Assembly: GCA_040766985.1 (NCBI GenBank)
Contig: JAXGPL010000011.1
Location: 31,795-95,794, forward strand
DNA: 64,000 nt
Direction: 5' to 3'
Source of the DNA: JAXGPL01 sp040766985
GTDB taxonomy: Bacteria; Bacillota; Sulfobacillia; JAUYEG01
Shown: piece after piece, positions 63,993-64,000 of the stretch
Layout of the letters: every line of letters starts with the position of its first letter
Numbering within the stretch: position 1 is the first letter of the stretch
Made by a program: the position numbers and the translations under genes
The notes under the pieces: generated by a model
The model's database searches: none
Seen by the model: only the letters and a program-made list of their open reading frames with translations
Told to the model about the DNA's origin: nothing

Positions 63993-64000
63993 TCCGCCTC

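Overview
This window is a high-GC bacterial chromosome segment with the gene order and content of a spore-forming member of the Firmicutes (Clostridia-like). The evidence is spoIIP, yqfC-yqfD, floA/nfeD, HrcA with a CIRCE operator, a glycyl T-box leader, the recO-glyQS-PPDK regulator-ppdK-dgt-dnaG-sigA block, and frequent GTG/TTG starts behind GGAGG-type ribosome sites. An archaeal-type (group II-like, 'group III') chaperonin in the heat-shock operon fits thermophilic or deep-branching Clostridia. No species can be named from the sequence alone.

Layout. 0-2.2 kb: the end of a PLP enzyme, then a FapA (DUF342) protein. 2.3-7.5 kb: comEA and comEC, separated by a DUF401 permease and plsY on the other strand. 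7.5-11 kb: holA, rpsT, a small holin-like membrane protein and spoIIP. 10.9-18.2 kb: the heat-shock operon (promoter, CIRCE, hrcA, chaperonin, dnaJ) running into prmA, rsmE and mtaB. grpE and dnaK are not in their usual place; the chaperonin sits there instead. 18.3-21.6 kb: ddl, an SfsA-N-like protein, ferredoxin, a HIT protein, rpsU and yqeY. 21.9-35.5 kb: nfeD, floA, an unknown protein, yqfC, yqfD, phoH, a 7TM-HD phosphodiesterase, ybeY, DUF502, a DUF3048 lipoprotein, cdd, era, and mgtE behind a structured leader. 35.5-48 kb: recO, T-box-glyQS, the PPDK regulator, ppdK, dgt, dnaG and sigA, ending in a strong terminator. 48-52.5 kb: an MFS transporter and a tightly overlapping minus-strand operon of five membrane proteins of unknown function, including a DUF6754 protein and a 35-residue microprotein.

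52.5-64 kb is a different kind of DNA: long stretches without genes, a tRNA-Asn(GTT), IS-end repeat arrays, a decayed IS3-family transposase and a decayed, internally deleted IS21-family element. Beyond it lies a minus-strand operon encoding a two-motif phospholipase-D-like protein, a DEAD/SNF2-type helicase and a Cas4/AddB-like Fe-S PD-(D/E)XK nuclease. The nuclease gene is cut off by the IS21 element. This looks like a tRNA-associated, partly eroded defence island; the operon may continue past the right edge.

A cross-cutting observation is that about ten conserved genes (comEC, rsmE, mtaB, the HIT gene, rpsU, mgtE, glyS, the PPDK regulator, ppdK, dnaG, one membrane gene and the helicase) carry one- or two-base frame breaks. 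Most fall in or next to short homopolymers, and the expected protein motif resumes in another frame. This pattern is more consistent with residual sequencing indels than with biology, and it creates false fusions and truncations that should not be over-read.
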